Assembly (NCBI RefSeq): GCF_000277125.1
Contig: NC_016946.1
Span: forward strand, 372,001-436,000
DNA length: 64,000 bases
Reading direction: 5' to 3'
Source: Mycobacterium intracellulare ATCC 13950
GTDB lineage: Bacteria > Actinomycetota > Actinomycetes > Mycobacteriales > Mycobacteriaceae
The notes below the pieces were generated by a model. That model saw nothing but the letters and a program-made list of their open reading frames with translations, had not been told where the DNA came from and did not search any database. This document shows, piece after piece, positions 34,288 through 44,770 of the stretch (positions are counted from its first letter, which is position 1; each line of letters starts with the position of its first letter). A program made the translations under genes and the position numbers.

Positions 34288-34935
34288 TTGAGCCGGACGA
34301 CCCGCTGGACCATCGCGATTCTGGCGGTGGTGGTGGCGCTGATCGCGGCGCTGGTGGCCCAGCTGCGCGACAACTCCGCCACGCCGGGGACGCCGGCGAC
34401 CGATCGTGCGGCGGCGAACCGGGAACACCGCGACGCCGACACCCCCGCCGCGCTGGCGGGTCCGCGGCAACGCGCCGGCCTGCCGCCCTGTCCCGCCGCC
34501 GCAAGCGGTCCCGGTCCCGAGGCGCTGCGCGGCGTGACCGCCGAATGCGCCGCCGACGGTTCGGTTGTCGACGTCGCGCGCGCGGTCGCCGGGCGCCGGG
34601 TGGTCCTCAACTTGTGGGCATATTGGTGCGCGCCGTGCGCCGCCGAACTGCCCGCGATGGCCGAGTATCAACGACGGGTCGGTTCGGACGTGACGGTGGT
34701 GACGGTGCATCAAGACGAGAACGAGACCGCCGCGTTGCTGCGGCTGGCCGAGCTCGGCGTTCGGCTGCCGACCCTGCAGGACGGCCGGCGCCGCGTCGCG
34801 GCCGCCCTGCGGGTGGTAAATGTGATGCCCGCGACGGTGGTCCTGCGGCCGGACGGTAGCGTTGCGCAGACGCTGCCGCGCGCTTTCACCACTGCCGACG
34901 AGATCGCCGCGGCGATCGGAACCGACAGGGGATAA
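34288..34935 (+). CDS. TlpA-like thiol-disulfide protein, Rv3673c-like
   Basis: A 215-aa membrane-anchored thioredoxin-fold protein. Residues about 8-26 form the anchor, residues 30-70 are a Pro/Ala-rich linker, and the thioredoxin domain has NLWAYWCAPCAAELP with the WCxxC active site and a cis-Pro region in NVMPATVVL. It probably reduces or oxidises extracytoplasmic disulfides, for example in cytochrome maturation. A TTG start is preceded by CAGGAGACG. Its place before the NUDIX and marP genes suggests joint expression. Confidence 0.92.
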   Translation: MSRTTRWTIAILAVVVALIAALVAQLRDNSATPGTPATDRAAANREHRDADTPAALAGPRQRAGLPPCPAAASGPGPEALRGVTAECAADGSVVDVARAVAGRRVVLNLWAYWCAPCAAELPAMAEYQRRVGSDVTVVTVHQDENETAALLRLAELGVRLPTLQDGRRRVAAALRVVNVMPATVVLRPDGSVAQTLPRAFTTADEIAAAIGTDRG

Positions 34936-34964
34936 GCGGAAAAATTGAACCGACTGGAGGGGCC

Positions 34965-35783
34965 GTGAGTGCTGGGGGTTCGCCCCTGCGGAATGGGGAC
35001 CCCGCCCCCGCGCGCGGGACCGTTCCGCTGACACCTGACGCCTGCCCGTCCTGGCTGCGTCCGCTGGTCGACCACGTCGACGACGTCCCCGACGCGGCCC
35101 GGCGCCGCCTGCCGGCCGACGTGCTGGCGATGATCACCACCAAGGCCGCATCGGCGGTCACCACCCTGCGCGGAGCCGCCCGCGACGCCGCGGTCCTGGT
35201 GTTGTTCTCCGGCCCGCAATCCGGCCCGCCCGGTGGCGGCCCGCCCGACGACGCCGACCTGTTGCTCACCGTGCGGGCGTCGACCTTGCGCCACCACGCC
35301 GGCCAGGCGGCATTCCCCGGCGGCGCCGCCGATCCCACCGACGACGGCCCCGTGGCCACCGCCCTGCGCGAGGCCCATGAGGAAACCGGAATCGACGTCA
35401 GCAGGCTTCATCCCCTGGCCACCATGGAGCGGATGTTCATCGCGCCCTCGCAGTTTCACGTCGTGCCGGTGTTGGCGTACTCGCCGGACCCCGGTTCGGT
35501 GGCCGTCGTCAACGAGGCCGAGACGGCGATCGTCGCGCGAGTTCCGGTGCGCGCCTTCATCAATCCGGAAAACCGGTTGATGGTGTACCGCGGCGACCTC
35601 GGCCGCCGGTGGGCCGGCCCGGCGTTTCTGCTGAACGAGATGCTGGTCTGGGGATTCACTGGCCAGGTGATCTCCGCACTGCTCGACGTCGCCGGCTGGG
35701 CGCAGCCATGGGACACCACCGACGAGCGGGAGTTGGACGCGGCGATGGCGCTGGTCGGTGACCGGGGTGAGCCCCGCCGATGA
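34965..35783 (+). CDS. NUDIX hydrolase, CoA pyrophosphatase type
   Basis: A 272-aa NUDIX protein of the UPF0035/CoA-diphosphatase group: LRHHAGQAAFPGGAADPTDD followed by ALREAHEETGI, matching LxxHxGQxxFPGG and the REx2EExG core. Such enzymes hydrolyse CoA and its thioesters to 3',5'-ADP and phosphopantetheine. N-terminal 30 residues are probably disordered. The stop overlaps an ATG upstream of marP (ATGA). It is the Rv3672c counterpart (273 aa there). Confidence 0.92.
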   Translation: MSAGGSPLRNGDPAPARGTVPLTPDACPSWLRPLVDHVDDVPDAARRRLPADVLAMITTKAASAVTTLRGAARDAAVLVLFSGPQSGPPGGGPPDDADLLLTVRASTLRHHAGQAAFPGGAADPTDDGPVATALREAHEETGIDVSRLHPLATMERMFIAPSQFHVVPVLAYSPDPGSVAVVNEAETAIVARVPVRAFINPENRLMVYRGDLGRRWAGPAFLLNEMLVWGFTGQVISALLDVAGWAQPWDTTDERELDAAMALVGDRGEPRR

Positions 35784-35794
35784 ACATGAATTCG

Positions 35795-36988
35795 ATGACC
35801 CCGTCGCAGTGGTTGGATATCGCCGTGCTGGCGGTCGCCTTCATCGCGGCGGTCTCGGGCTGGCGGTCCGGGGCGTTGGGGTCGCTGCTGTCGTTCGTGG
35901 GGGTGTTGCTCGGTGCCATCGCGGGGGTGTTGCTTGCGCCCCACCTCGTCAGCCACATCGCCGCGCCGCGCGCCAAATTGTTTGCGGCACTGTTCTTGAT
36001 CCTCGCGCTCGTCGTCATCGGCGAGGTCGCCGGCGTGGTGTTGGGACGCGCCGTCCGGGGCGCGATCCGCAGCCGCTCGATCCGAACCCTCGACTCGGTG
36101 ATCGGCGTTGGGGTGCAGCTCGTCGTGGTGCTGACGGCCGCGTGGCTGTTGGCGACGCCGCTGACCCAGTCGAAGGACCAGCCCGAGCTGGCCGCAGCGG
36201 TCCGGGGTTCGCGAGTGTTGGCTCAGGTCAACGAGGTAGCGCCGCCGTGGCTCAAGACGGTGCCCAAGCGGCTGTCCGCGCTGCTGAACACCTCCGGGTT
36301 GCCGGCGGTGTTGGAGCCGTTCAGCCGCACTCCGGTCATTCCGGTCGCCTCGCCCGACCCCGAGCTGGCCCGCAACCCGGTGGTGCAGGCCACCGCTCCG
36401 AGCGTGGTCAAGGTGCGCAGCCTGGCCCCCAGCTGCCAGAAGGTGTTGGAGGGCAGCGGATTCGTGATCGCGCCCGACCGGGTGATGACCAATGCGCACG
36501 TTGTGGCCGGCTCCAACAGCGTTCAGATCTACGCCAGCGGCAATCCCCTCGACGCCACCGTGGTGTCCTACGATCCGTCGGTCGACGTCGCGATCCTGGC
36601 GGTTCCCAACCTGCCGCCGCCACCGTTGCCGTTCGCGCAGACCGAGGCGAAGACGGGTGCCAGCGTCGTCGTGCTGGGGTATCCGGGCGGGGGCAACTTC
36701 ACCGCGACCCCGGCCAGGATCCGGGAGCTGATCAAGTTGAGCGGCCCCGACATCTACCGGGACCCGGCGCCGGTCACCCGCGACGTCTACACGATCAGAG
36801 CCGGTGTGGAGCAAGGCAATTCGGGCGGACCGTTGATCGACCTCGATGGCCACGTGCTCGGGGTGGTGTTCGGCGCGGCCGTCGACGACCCAGACACCGG
36901 CTTTGTGCTGACCGCCGACGAGGTGGCCGGTCAGCTCGCCAAAATCGGTGACACCCAGACGGTGGGCACCGGGTCCTGCGTCAGTTGA
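35795..36988 (+). CDS. marP: Membrane serine protease MarP (acid resistance)
   Basis: A 397-aa protein, the same length as M. tuberculosis MarP when started at MTPSQWLDIAV; an in-frame ATG at 35780 overlaps the NUDIX stop (ATGA) and would add five residues. Four membrane helices of a CvpA-like domain (about 5-140) precede a chymotrypsin-like periplasmic protease with TNAHVV (His), PSVDVAIL (Asp) and EQGNSGGPL (Ser). Cysteines in LAPSCQKV and at the C-terminal TGSCVS match the disulfide known to control MarP. It maintains cytoplasmic pH and cell-wall integrity in acid. Confidence 0.95.
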   Translation: MTPSQWLDIAVLAVAFIAAVSGWRSGALGSLLSFVGVLLGAIAGVLLAPHLVSHIAAPRAKLFAALFLILALVVIGEVAGVVLGRAVRGAIRSRSIRTLDSVIGVGVQLVVVLTAAWLLATPLTQSKDQPELAAAVRGSRVLAQVNEVAPPWLKTVPKRLSALLNTSGLPAVLEPFSRTPVIPVASPDPELARNPVVQATAPSVVKVRSLAPSCQKVLEGSGFVIAPDRVMTNAHVVAGSNSVQIYASGNPLDATVVSYDPSVDVAILAVPNLPPPPLPFAQTEAKTGASVVVLGYPGGGNFTATPARIRELIKLSGPDIYRDPAPVTRDVYTIRAGVEQGNSGGPLIDLDGHVLGVVFGAAVDDPDTGFVLTADEVAGQLAKIGDTQTVGTGSCVS

Positions 36989-37952
36989 GGCCGGCCCGGG
37001 AGCCGTGCACCTGTTCGAGGAACCTCATCAGGTGCCTGTTGACTTCCTCGGGGGCCTCTTCGTGGCTGAAATGCCCTGCGCCCGCGATGGATACGTAGCG
37101 CCCCTGCGGCGCGTAACGTCGCGTCCGATCGACCGGGTCGGCCAGCACATAGGGATCCGCCTCACCGCGTAGGTGCAACAGCGGCACACTGAGCCGCTGG
37201 CACATCGATTTCATGAACCGCCTGCCTTCGTCGCGCAGCTGGCTGCGCGCCGCCCAGCGCTGGTATTCCAGCGCGCAGTGCGCGGCGCCCGGGATCTGTA
37301 TCACCGTCCGCAGGTGGCCGATGGTCTCGGAAAAGTCCTCGGATGCAAGCCATTTCGCGCAGCTGCGGCTTCGGACCAGGCGTTCGATTTCGGCCGCGTC
37401 GTCGCGGGTCAGCAGGCGCTCGGGCCATAACGGCACCTGGTAGGGGAGCAGGGTCTGCAACAGCGCATAACCCTGGTCGCGGCGCGTCAGCGTGGAGCGC
37501 CGCAATGCCGCCGGGTGCGGCGAGCTGATCAGCGCGATGGCCGACACCAGGCGCGAATGCAGCAGCGCGGTGGCCCAGCAGGCCAACCCGCCGTCGGCGT
37601 GGCCGACCAACGTCGCCGAGGAGTGCCCCAGCGCCCGGATGAGCCCGGCCGTGTCCCCGGCCAGCGTCCACCCGTCGTAGCCGCGGGGCGGCTTGTCGCT
37701 GCCGCCGTAGCCGCGCAGGTCGACGGCCACCACGCGGGCGCCGGCCAGGCCGCGCAGCTGATGACGCCAGGACCACCAGAACGAGCCGAATCCGTGCAAG
37801 AGCATCACCAACGGCCGCGCCGTCGGCGGCAGTCCACCGGCGTCGCGGGCGCTGACAGCCTCGACGACGTGAAAGCGGATGCCGTTGGCGTGCACATCCA
37901 GGTGGCGCCACGGCCCGTCGATGCGGGTTACCGACGGATCGGGCGGCGGCAT
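36981..37952 (-). CDS. ephE: Alpha/beta hydrolase, probable epoxide hydrolase EphE
   Basis: A 323-aa alpha/beta hydrolase syntenic with Rv3670 (EphE). LLHGFGSFWWSW forms the oxyanion region, LVGHADGGLACW is the nucleophile elbow with Asp, as in epoxide hydrolases, DPYVLAD carries the acid, and GAGHFSHEEAP the catalytic His. It opens epoxides to diols; the physiological substrate is unknown. It overlaps the end of marP by 8 bp (convergent) and starts at the base after the holin-like gene's stop, so the two form an operon. Confidence 0.92.
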   Translation of the reverse strand: MPPPDPSVTRIDGPWRHLDVHANGIRFHVVEAVSARDAGGLPPTARPLVMLLHGFGSFWWSWRHQLRGLAGARVVAVDLRGYGGSDKPPRGYDGWTLAGDTAGLIRALGHSSATLVGHADGGLACWATALLHSRLVSAIALISSPHPAALRRSTLTRRDQGYALLQTLLPYQVPLWPERLLTRDDAAEIERLVRSRSCAKWLASEDFSETIGHLRTVIQIPGAAHCALEYQRWAARSQLRDEGRRFMKSMCQRLSVPLLHLRGEADPYVLADPVDRTRRYAPQGRYVSIAGAGHFSHEEAPEEVNRHLMRFLEQVHGSRAGLN

Positions 37953-38471
37953 CTACCCACCCGAGGGATCGCCGGCGGCGTCGCGCTTCGCGTGCCTGCC
38001 GTGGCTCCCGGTGAGTTGCTTGTCATGGCCCGGGGTGAGCGCGGTGCGGGTCTCCTTGACCGATTCGATCGTCTCGCGCGGCCCCCGAATCCGGCGGACC
38101 TTGAGGAAGCCCAGCAGGGCCAGCACGGCGCCGACCACCACCATGATCCCGAAGACGATCAGGTACGCCACCCAGCGCCACAGCCAGGTGTCGAGCAGCT
38201 CGGCGACGAAGAAGAAGAAAAAGAAGGTGGAGTAAAACAGCACCACCAGCGAGGCGATGAAGAAGACGCTACCGGTGAGGCCCTTTTTGACGTCGCGGGT
38301 AATTTCGGCGCGGGCCAGTTCGACTTCGGCGCGCACCAGCGTGGAGACCTGGGTCGTCGCGTCCTTGATCAGGTCGCCGATCGACGACTCGGCGGGCTTG
38401 GCGTGCGGGTCGGTCAACGGGATCGTGGTCAGCGTGCTGGGCACGCCGTTCTTGCCATCGGCTTTGCTCAC
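37953..38471 (-). CDS. Phage-holin-like (DUF1469) membrane protein, Rv3669-like
   Basis: A 172-aa protein, the same length as Rv3669, starting from the GTG at 38471 (SKADGKNGVPST). The N-terminal helix (LIKDATTQVSTLVRAEVELAR) is followed by two membrane segments (about 70-95 and 108-132). The first contains a run of six phenylalanines. It is a small Holin superfamily III protein of unknown role that is widespread in actinobacteria and is not a phage gene here. It is co-transcribed with ephE. Confidence 0.88.
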   Translation of the reverse strand: MSKADGKNGVPSTLTTIPLTDPHAKPAESSIGDLIKDATTQVSTLVRAEVELARAEITRDVKKGLTGSVFFIASLVVLFYSTFFFFFFVAELLDTWLWRWVAYLIVFGIMVVVGAVLALLGFLKVRRIRGPRETIESVKETRTALTPGHDKQLTGSHGRHAKRDAAGDPSGG

Positions 38472-38708
38472 AGACCGTCCTCTTTCGTCGTCGCCAGGCT
38501 CGCTGTCGTCGCGGTTTATGTTGCCATGTGGCGCCTGGACAGGAGAAGGCAGACGAGGCCAGCCGAACCCCGTGACCGCCCGGTGGCCAGTTGGGTTCGG
38601 CCAGAACGCGGTCCGCACAGACGCGCGGCAGGAGCGAACCTGGCTGCCCGGCCGATTACACTCGTCCACGCCGGTCGCGATGTCCGGCCGACCGATGGGA
38701 GTGAGGCT

Positions 38709-39407
38709 GTGCGGAGGGCGCACCGGTGCTTCTTGGTGGCGATGGTTTCCCTGCTGGTGGCCGTGCTCGGTTCGCATGCCCACGCCGCCGCCGCTGATGT
38801 CAGGATCCCGCTGGGGGGCGGCGCGGGCATCGTTGTCAACGGCGACACCATGTGCACGCTGACCACCATCGGCGGGGACGCCGCGGGTGAGCTCATCGGT
38901 TTCACCTCCGCGCACTGCGGGGGTCCGGGCGCTCAGGTCGCCGCCGAGGGCGCGGAAAACGCGGGCGTCTTGGGCACCATGGTCGCCGGCAACGACAACC
39001 TCGACTACGCGGTGATCAAGTTCGATCCGGCCAAGGTGACCCCGGTGGCGAACTTCAACGGCTTTTTGATCAGCGGCATCGGTCCGGACCCGGCCTTCGG
39101 TGAGATCGCCTGCAAACAGGGCCGCACCACCGGCAATTCGTGCGGCGTCACCTGGGGGGCGGGCCAGACGCCGGGCACCATCGTGATGCAGGTCTGCGGC
39201 CAGCCCGGCGATTCCGGCGCGCCGGTGACCGTCAACAACGAACTGGTCGGGATGATCCACGGCGCGTTCAGCGACAACCTGCCGACGTGCATCGTCAAGT
39301 ACATCCCGTTGCACACCCCGGCGGTGGTCCAGTCCTTCAACGCGATCCTGGGCGACATCAACGCCAAGCACCGCCCCGGTGCGGGGTTCAGCCCGCTGCC
39401 GGCCTGA
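38709..39407 (+). CDS. Secreted chymotrypsin-like serine protease, Rv3668c-like
   Basis: A 232-aa protein, the same length as Rv3668c, from the GTG at 38709. A signal peptide (about 1-30, ending SHAHAAAAD) leads to a S1-type protease: FTSAHCGG (His), NLDYAVIKF (Asp) and QPGDSGAPVTV (Ser), with three further cysteines for disulfides (CKQGRTTGNSC, MQVCGQ). It is exported and probably acts in the envelope or outside. It is divergent from the holin-like gene and convergent with acs. Confidence 0.93.
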   Translation: MRRAHRCFLVAMVSLLVAVLGSHAHAAAADVRIPLGGGAGIVVNGDTMCTLTTIGGDAAGELIGFTSAHCGGPGAQVAAEGAENAGVLGTMVAGNDNLDYAVIKFDPAKVTPVANFNGFLISGIGPDPAFGEIACKQGRTTGNSCGVTWGAGQTPGTIVMQVCGQPGDSGAPVTVNNELVGMIHGAFSDNLPTCIVKYIPLHTPAVVQSFNAILGDINAKHRPGAGFSPLPA

Positions 39408-39417
39408 TCGTCACCGG

Positions 39418-41373
<1,956 letters not shown>

Positions 41374-41414
41374 TGGCTTCTCTCCTGTGTCGAGGCTGCG
41401 CCGTTCGGTGGCGA

Positions 41415-41582
41415 GCCTAGCCCGGCGACGGCGAGCGCCGCATGGCGCGAGTGAGGAGCCGGGCAATCGGGCCTAGCCCGGCGACGGCGAGCGCCGCATG
41501 GCGCGAGTGAGGAGCCGGGCAATCGGGCCTAGCCCGGCGTCGGCGAGCGCCGCATGGCGCGAGTGAGGAGCCGGGCAATCGG
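41415..41582. repeat. Three tandem 56-bp repeats (MIRU-VNTR-like) upstream of acs
   Basis: Three head-to-tail copies begin at 41415, 41471 and 41527 with GCCTAGCCCGGCGACGG. Copies one and two are identical; copy three has one substitution (T at 41540). A few matching bases continue on each side. Size, intergenic position and GC-rich sequence containing ATG and GTGA triplets resemble mycobacterial interspersed repetitive units. It lies 42-209 bp upstream of acs and about 105 bp upstream of the DUF4232 gene. Confidence 0.9.
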
Positions 41583-41674
41583 GGCTAGCGGTGTGCGGCC
41601 CGGCCGTCTGCGGCGTAGCTGTGCGAGCGGGAATTGCGCGGCCGAATCCGGGGTCAAAGGGTGCCCTCGGGGCG

Positions 41675-41680
41675 GATAAT
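41675..41680 (+). promoter_or_regulatory. -10 element of a likely leaderless transcript
   Basis: GATAAT (41675-41680, one base from TATAAT) ends 6 bp before the GTG at 41687, placing the expected transcription start on or next to the start codon. No Shine-Dalgarno is visible. Leaderless mRNAs beginning with ATG/GTG are common in mycobacteria. Confidence 0.45.
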
Positions 41681-41686
41681 CACCGT

Positions 41687-42229
41687 GTGCCGGGTCATGG
41701 GCGGAGCATCCGCCGACTAGCCCCCAGCTTTGCCGCGGCCGCAACGACTTACGCCGCCGCCACAGTGCTGGGGTGGCCCGCATCGGCCATGCCGGCCGAC
41801 ACCGTCGACGCGCCGACACCGTGCTGGTCGGACCAGATCGCCGTATCCGCCTCCCCGACGGAGGGTGCGGTGGGGCACCGCGCGGTGACCCTGATCTTCA
41901 CCCTCGCCGGCGGCGCGGAGCCCTGCACCATCGCCGGATACGCCGGGGTCGACTCCGGCGCCGGCGGTCCATTGGTGCACGCCCGGCCCACCCCGCGCGG
42001 ATATCTGGGCGGCCTGCCGGCCGGCGTCAACGTCGCGCCCGCCGTCATCCTGTCCATCTCGACCCAGGGCCAGGCGATCGTCGAGGGCATCGCCGTCAAC
42101 GGCGAGGGAAAGCCGTGCCCCACCTACACGGACCTGCTCGTCAATCCGCCCGGCACCACCAACGTCGTGACGGTGTCGGCCACCATCGAGGCCTGCGAGT
42201 TGCAGGTGCATCCCGTCACCGCGGTCTGA
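41687..42229 (+). CDS. Secreted DUF4232 protein
   Basis: A 180-aa protein with a signal-like N terminus (about 1-32, with APSFAAAATTYAAATVLGW) and a C-terminal DUF4232 domain (about 45-178) containing two conserved cysteines in TPCWSDQ/EPCTIAG and two more (KPCPTY, EACELQV). DUF4232 proteins in mycobacteria are exported, often as lipoproteins, with unknown function. The GTG start is consistent with a leaderless transcript. No relation to its neighbours is evident. Confidence 0.78.
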   Translation: MPGHGRSIRRLAPSFAAAATTYAAATVLGWPASAMPADTVDAPTPCWSDQIAVSASPTEGAVGHRAVTLIFTLAGGAEPCTIAGYAGVDSGAGGPLVHARPTPRGYLGGLPAGVNVAPAVILSISTQGQAIVEGIAVNGEGKPCPTYTDLLVNPPGTTNVVTVSATIEACELQVHPVTAV

Positions 42230-42234
42230 GCGAC

Positions 42235-43056
42235 TCAGCCGGCCCTGGCCAGGCAGTAGACCCGCGCGGGGCTGGGGTAGGAATTCGCCTCAGTCCCTGC
42301 AGGGCACTGGGTTTCGTCCACGCTGCCGTCGATGCGCTTGAAAACCTTGAACGTGGCTAAGCGCGGGTTGTCACAGTCGGCCGGCGTCCAGGTGGCCGTC
42401 GTGGTGGGATCCGTCTGCAGGTAACAGTGCCCTTCGATGAGGTTGGCGATGAAACACAACGTGTGGGCGTTGTTGGTGAGGCGTGAATAGACGGAGCCAT
42501 CGCGCTTGCCGTCCGGGCAGGTCGCCGTCGGTCCCTCGTCGGCGGCGAGCTCGAACGTCGCAACGGGGTTGGCGCAGTCAGACGGTGACTTCAACGAACC
42601 CATGCGCACCTCGAACTCCGAGAAGCACTGGCCGACCTTGGGCACCGCGGCCGAGCCCGACGTTGATGCCTGGCCGATGGTGTGCGATCCCCGCCGGTCG
42701 TCGTGCGACGCGAACCGGGCGATTTTCCCCAGAATGGCCAGGCCGCTCAGCGCCAGCAGGACGGCGCCGACGGCGATCAGCGCGGTGCCCGACTTCCCCG
42801 CCGCCGGCCGTGGCGGGTAGCCCGGATACGGCGGCGGGGTCGGGTACGGGCCCGGATATCCGGGCGGGGGCGGCGGATAGGGATAGCCGGGGTGATAGGG
42901 CGGCGGGAGCGGCGGGGTCTGCCGACGGGCGCGGGAGCGCCGCCCAAGTCCGATGATGAGAAGCGTCAACCCCGTCGCCGGAAGCCCGAGCAAGAACATC
43001 AGCCGGCCGACCAGCACGGCGGGGGATTCGTCGAGGGCCAGGTACGCGACGACCAC
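42235..43056 (-). CDS. Membrane protein with LppU-like C-terminal domain
   Basis: A 273-aa protein. One membrane segment at the N terminus (about 16-38), a Pro/Tyr/Gly-rich linker (about 45-85), a second membrane segment (about 88-110), and a C-terminal extracytoplasmic domain with VGQCFSEFE, SDCANPVATFEL, HCYLQTD and ADCDNPRLATFKVF, the double Cys-pair pattern of LppU/SCO3897-like domains. Four or more cysteines likely form disulfides. The Pro-rich linker resembles that of proteins bound to the division site. Function is unknown. GTG start at 43056. Confidence 0.8.
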   Translation of the reverse strand: MVVAYLALDESPAVLVGRLMFLLGLPATGLTLLIIGLGRRSRARRQTPPLPPPYHPGYPYPPPPPGYPGPYPTPPPYPGYPPRPAAGKSGTALIAVGAVLLALSGLAILGKIARFASHDDRRGSHTIGQASTSGSAAVPKVGQCFSEFEVRMGSLKSPSDCANPVATFELAADEGPTATCPDGKRDGSVYSRLTNNAHTLCFIANLIEGHCYLQTDPTTTATWTPADCDNPRLATFKVFKRIDGSVDETQCPAGTEANSYPSPARVYCLARAG

Positions 43057-43131
43057 CCGAGGATTCTAGGTCGTAGACGCGGCCACGGCACTTCACCGCC
43101 CGCACGACTTCAGGCCCTAGGGTCGGGTGTC

Positions 43132-44769
43132 ATGCGTGCGATGCGGACCCCGCCGGCCTTGCTGGCCCCGGTCGTCGCCGCGATGCTCGTGGTTGCTTCG
43201 CTGGCCGGATGCGGCGGCGGTGTGCTGAGCCCGGATCTGGTGGTGGTCAACGGCGGCGAACCGCCCAACCCACTGATCCCCACCGGCACCAATGACAGCC
43301 AAGGCGGGCGAATCCTCGACCGGCTCTTCGCCGGGCTGATGTCCTACGATGCCACCGGCCATCCGTCGCCCGAGGTCGCCCAGTCGATCGACACCACCGA
43401 CAACGTCAACTACCGCGTCGTCCTCAAACCCGGCTGGACGTTCACCGACGGATCGCCGGTGACGGCCCATTCGTTCGTCGACGCCTGGAACTATGGGGCG
43501 CTGAGCACCAATGGCCAACTGCAGCAAAGCTTCTTCAGCCCGATCGACGGATTCGACGCGGTCGCCGGCCTCACCGGCGACGGCACGCCGACCGCCACCA
43601 CGATGTCCGGGCTGCGGGTGATCAACGACCTGGAGTTCACCGTCCGGCTCAAGGCGCCGACCATCGACTTCAGGATGCGGTTGGGACACAGCGCCTTCTA
43701 TCCGCTGCCGCGAGCCGCCTTTCGGGACATGAGCGCGTTCGGGCAGCACCCGATCGGCAACGGGCCGTACCAGCTCGCCGAGGGCCCCGACGGGCCGGCG
43801 TGGGAGCACAACGTCCGAATCGACTTGCGGCCCAACCCCGGATATCGCGGCAACCGCCGACCACACAACAAGGGCTTGAGGTTCGAGTTCTACGCCAACC
43901 TGGACACCGCCTACGCCGACCTGCTGTCGGGCAACCTCGACGTGCTGGACACCATCCCGCCCAGCGCCCTTCCGGTCTACAAGCGCGACCTCGGCGACAA
44001 GGTCACCAGCGGTCCGGCCGCGATAAACCTGAGCCTGGACACCCCGTTCCGGCTGCCGCACTTCGGCGGTGAGGAAGGACGGCTACGCCGTCTGGCGCTA
44101 TCGGCCGCCATCAACCGGGCGCAGATCTCGCGGCAGATCTTCGTCGACACCCGCAGTCCCGCACGCGATTTCACCGCCCGATCGCTCCCGGGTTTCGACC
44201 CGAACATCGCCGGTAACGACGCGTTGGACTTCAATCCCGGGCGAGCGCGGCAGCTCTGGGCGCAAGCCGATGCGATCTCGGCGTGGAGCGGACGCTACGC
44301 GATCGCCTACAACGCCGATGCGGGACACCAGGACTGGGTGGACGCGGTGGCCAACAGCATCAAGAACGTGCTGGGCATCGACGCGGCCGGAGCGCCGCAG
44401 CCCACCTTCGCGGGCTTTCGCACCCAGATCACCAACCGCAGCATCGCCACCGCCTTCCGCGCCGGATGGCAGGGGGACTACCCGTCGATGATCGAATTCC
44501 TCGCGCCCCTTTTCGCCACCGGCGCGGGATCCAACGACGTCGGCTACTCCAGCCGGGAGTTCGACGCCGCGCTGGCGACCGCCGAAGCCGCGGCCGACAT
44601 TGCGCAGGCCACCAGGCTGGCCAACGACGCCCAGCGAATCCTGTTCCACGACATGCCCGTTGTTCCGCTGTGGAACTACATCAGTGTCCTCGGATGGTCG
44701 GCTGAGGTCAGCAACGTCACGGTCACCTGGAACGGGCTGCCCGACTACGAGAACATCGTGAAGGCTTGA
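43132..44769 (+). CDS. dppA: Peptide ABC transporter substrate-binding lipoprotein
   Basis: A 545-aa extracytoplasmic solute-binding protein of family 5. It has a lipoprotein signal with lipobox LAGC (Cys27), then family motifs RILDRLFAGLMSYD, GWTFTDGSPVTAHSFVDAW and IGNGPYQL. It captures peptides for DppBCD; the M. tuberculosis system has been reported to bind tetrapeptides and to take up haem. The ATG at 43132 is used; a second ATG three codons later is possible. It is the first gene of the dppABCD operon, one base before dppB. Confidence 0.94.
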   Translation: MRAMRTPPALLAPVVAAMLVVASLAGCGGGVLSPDLVVVNGGEPPNPLIPTGTNDSQGGRILDRLFAGLMSYDATGHPSPEVAQSIDTTDNVNYRVVLKPGWTFTDGSPVTAHSFVDAWNYGALSTNGQLQQSFFSPIDGFDAVAGLTGDGTPTATTMSGLRVINDLEFTVRLKAPTIDFRMRLGHSAFYPLPRAAFRDMSAFGQHPIGNGPYQLAEGPDGPAWEHNVRIDLRPNPGYRGNRRPHNKGLRFEFYANLDTAYADLLSGNLDVLDTIPPSALPVYKRDLGDKVTSGPAAINLSLDTPFRLPHFGGEEGRLRRLALSAAINRAQISRQIFVDTRSPARDFTARSLPGFDPNIAGNDALDFNPGRARQLWAQADAISAWSGRYAIAYNADAGHQDWVDAVANSIKNVLGIDAAGAPQPTFAGFRTQITNRSIATAFRAGWQGDYPSMIEFLAPLFATGAGSNDVGYSSREFDAALATAEAAADIAQATRLANDAQRILFHDMPVVPLWNYISVLGWSAEVSNVTVTWNGLPDYENIVKA

Positions 44770-44770
44770 G

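Noticed and set aside
37953..38471. Holin gene as evidence of a prophage
   Set aside because: It is the conserved Rv3669-type DUF1469 membrane protein in its usual place next to ephE. No other phage genes are present.
38472..39371. Long upstream extension of the holin-like gene
   Set aside because: It lies antisense to the secreted protease; the GTG at 38471 gives the exact known length of 172 aa.
41415..41582. CRISPR array
   Set aside because: The 56-bp units are directly tandem with no unique spacers, only three copies and no cas genes. It is a VNTR.
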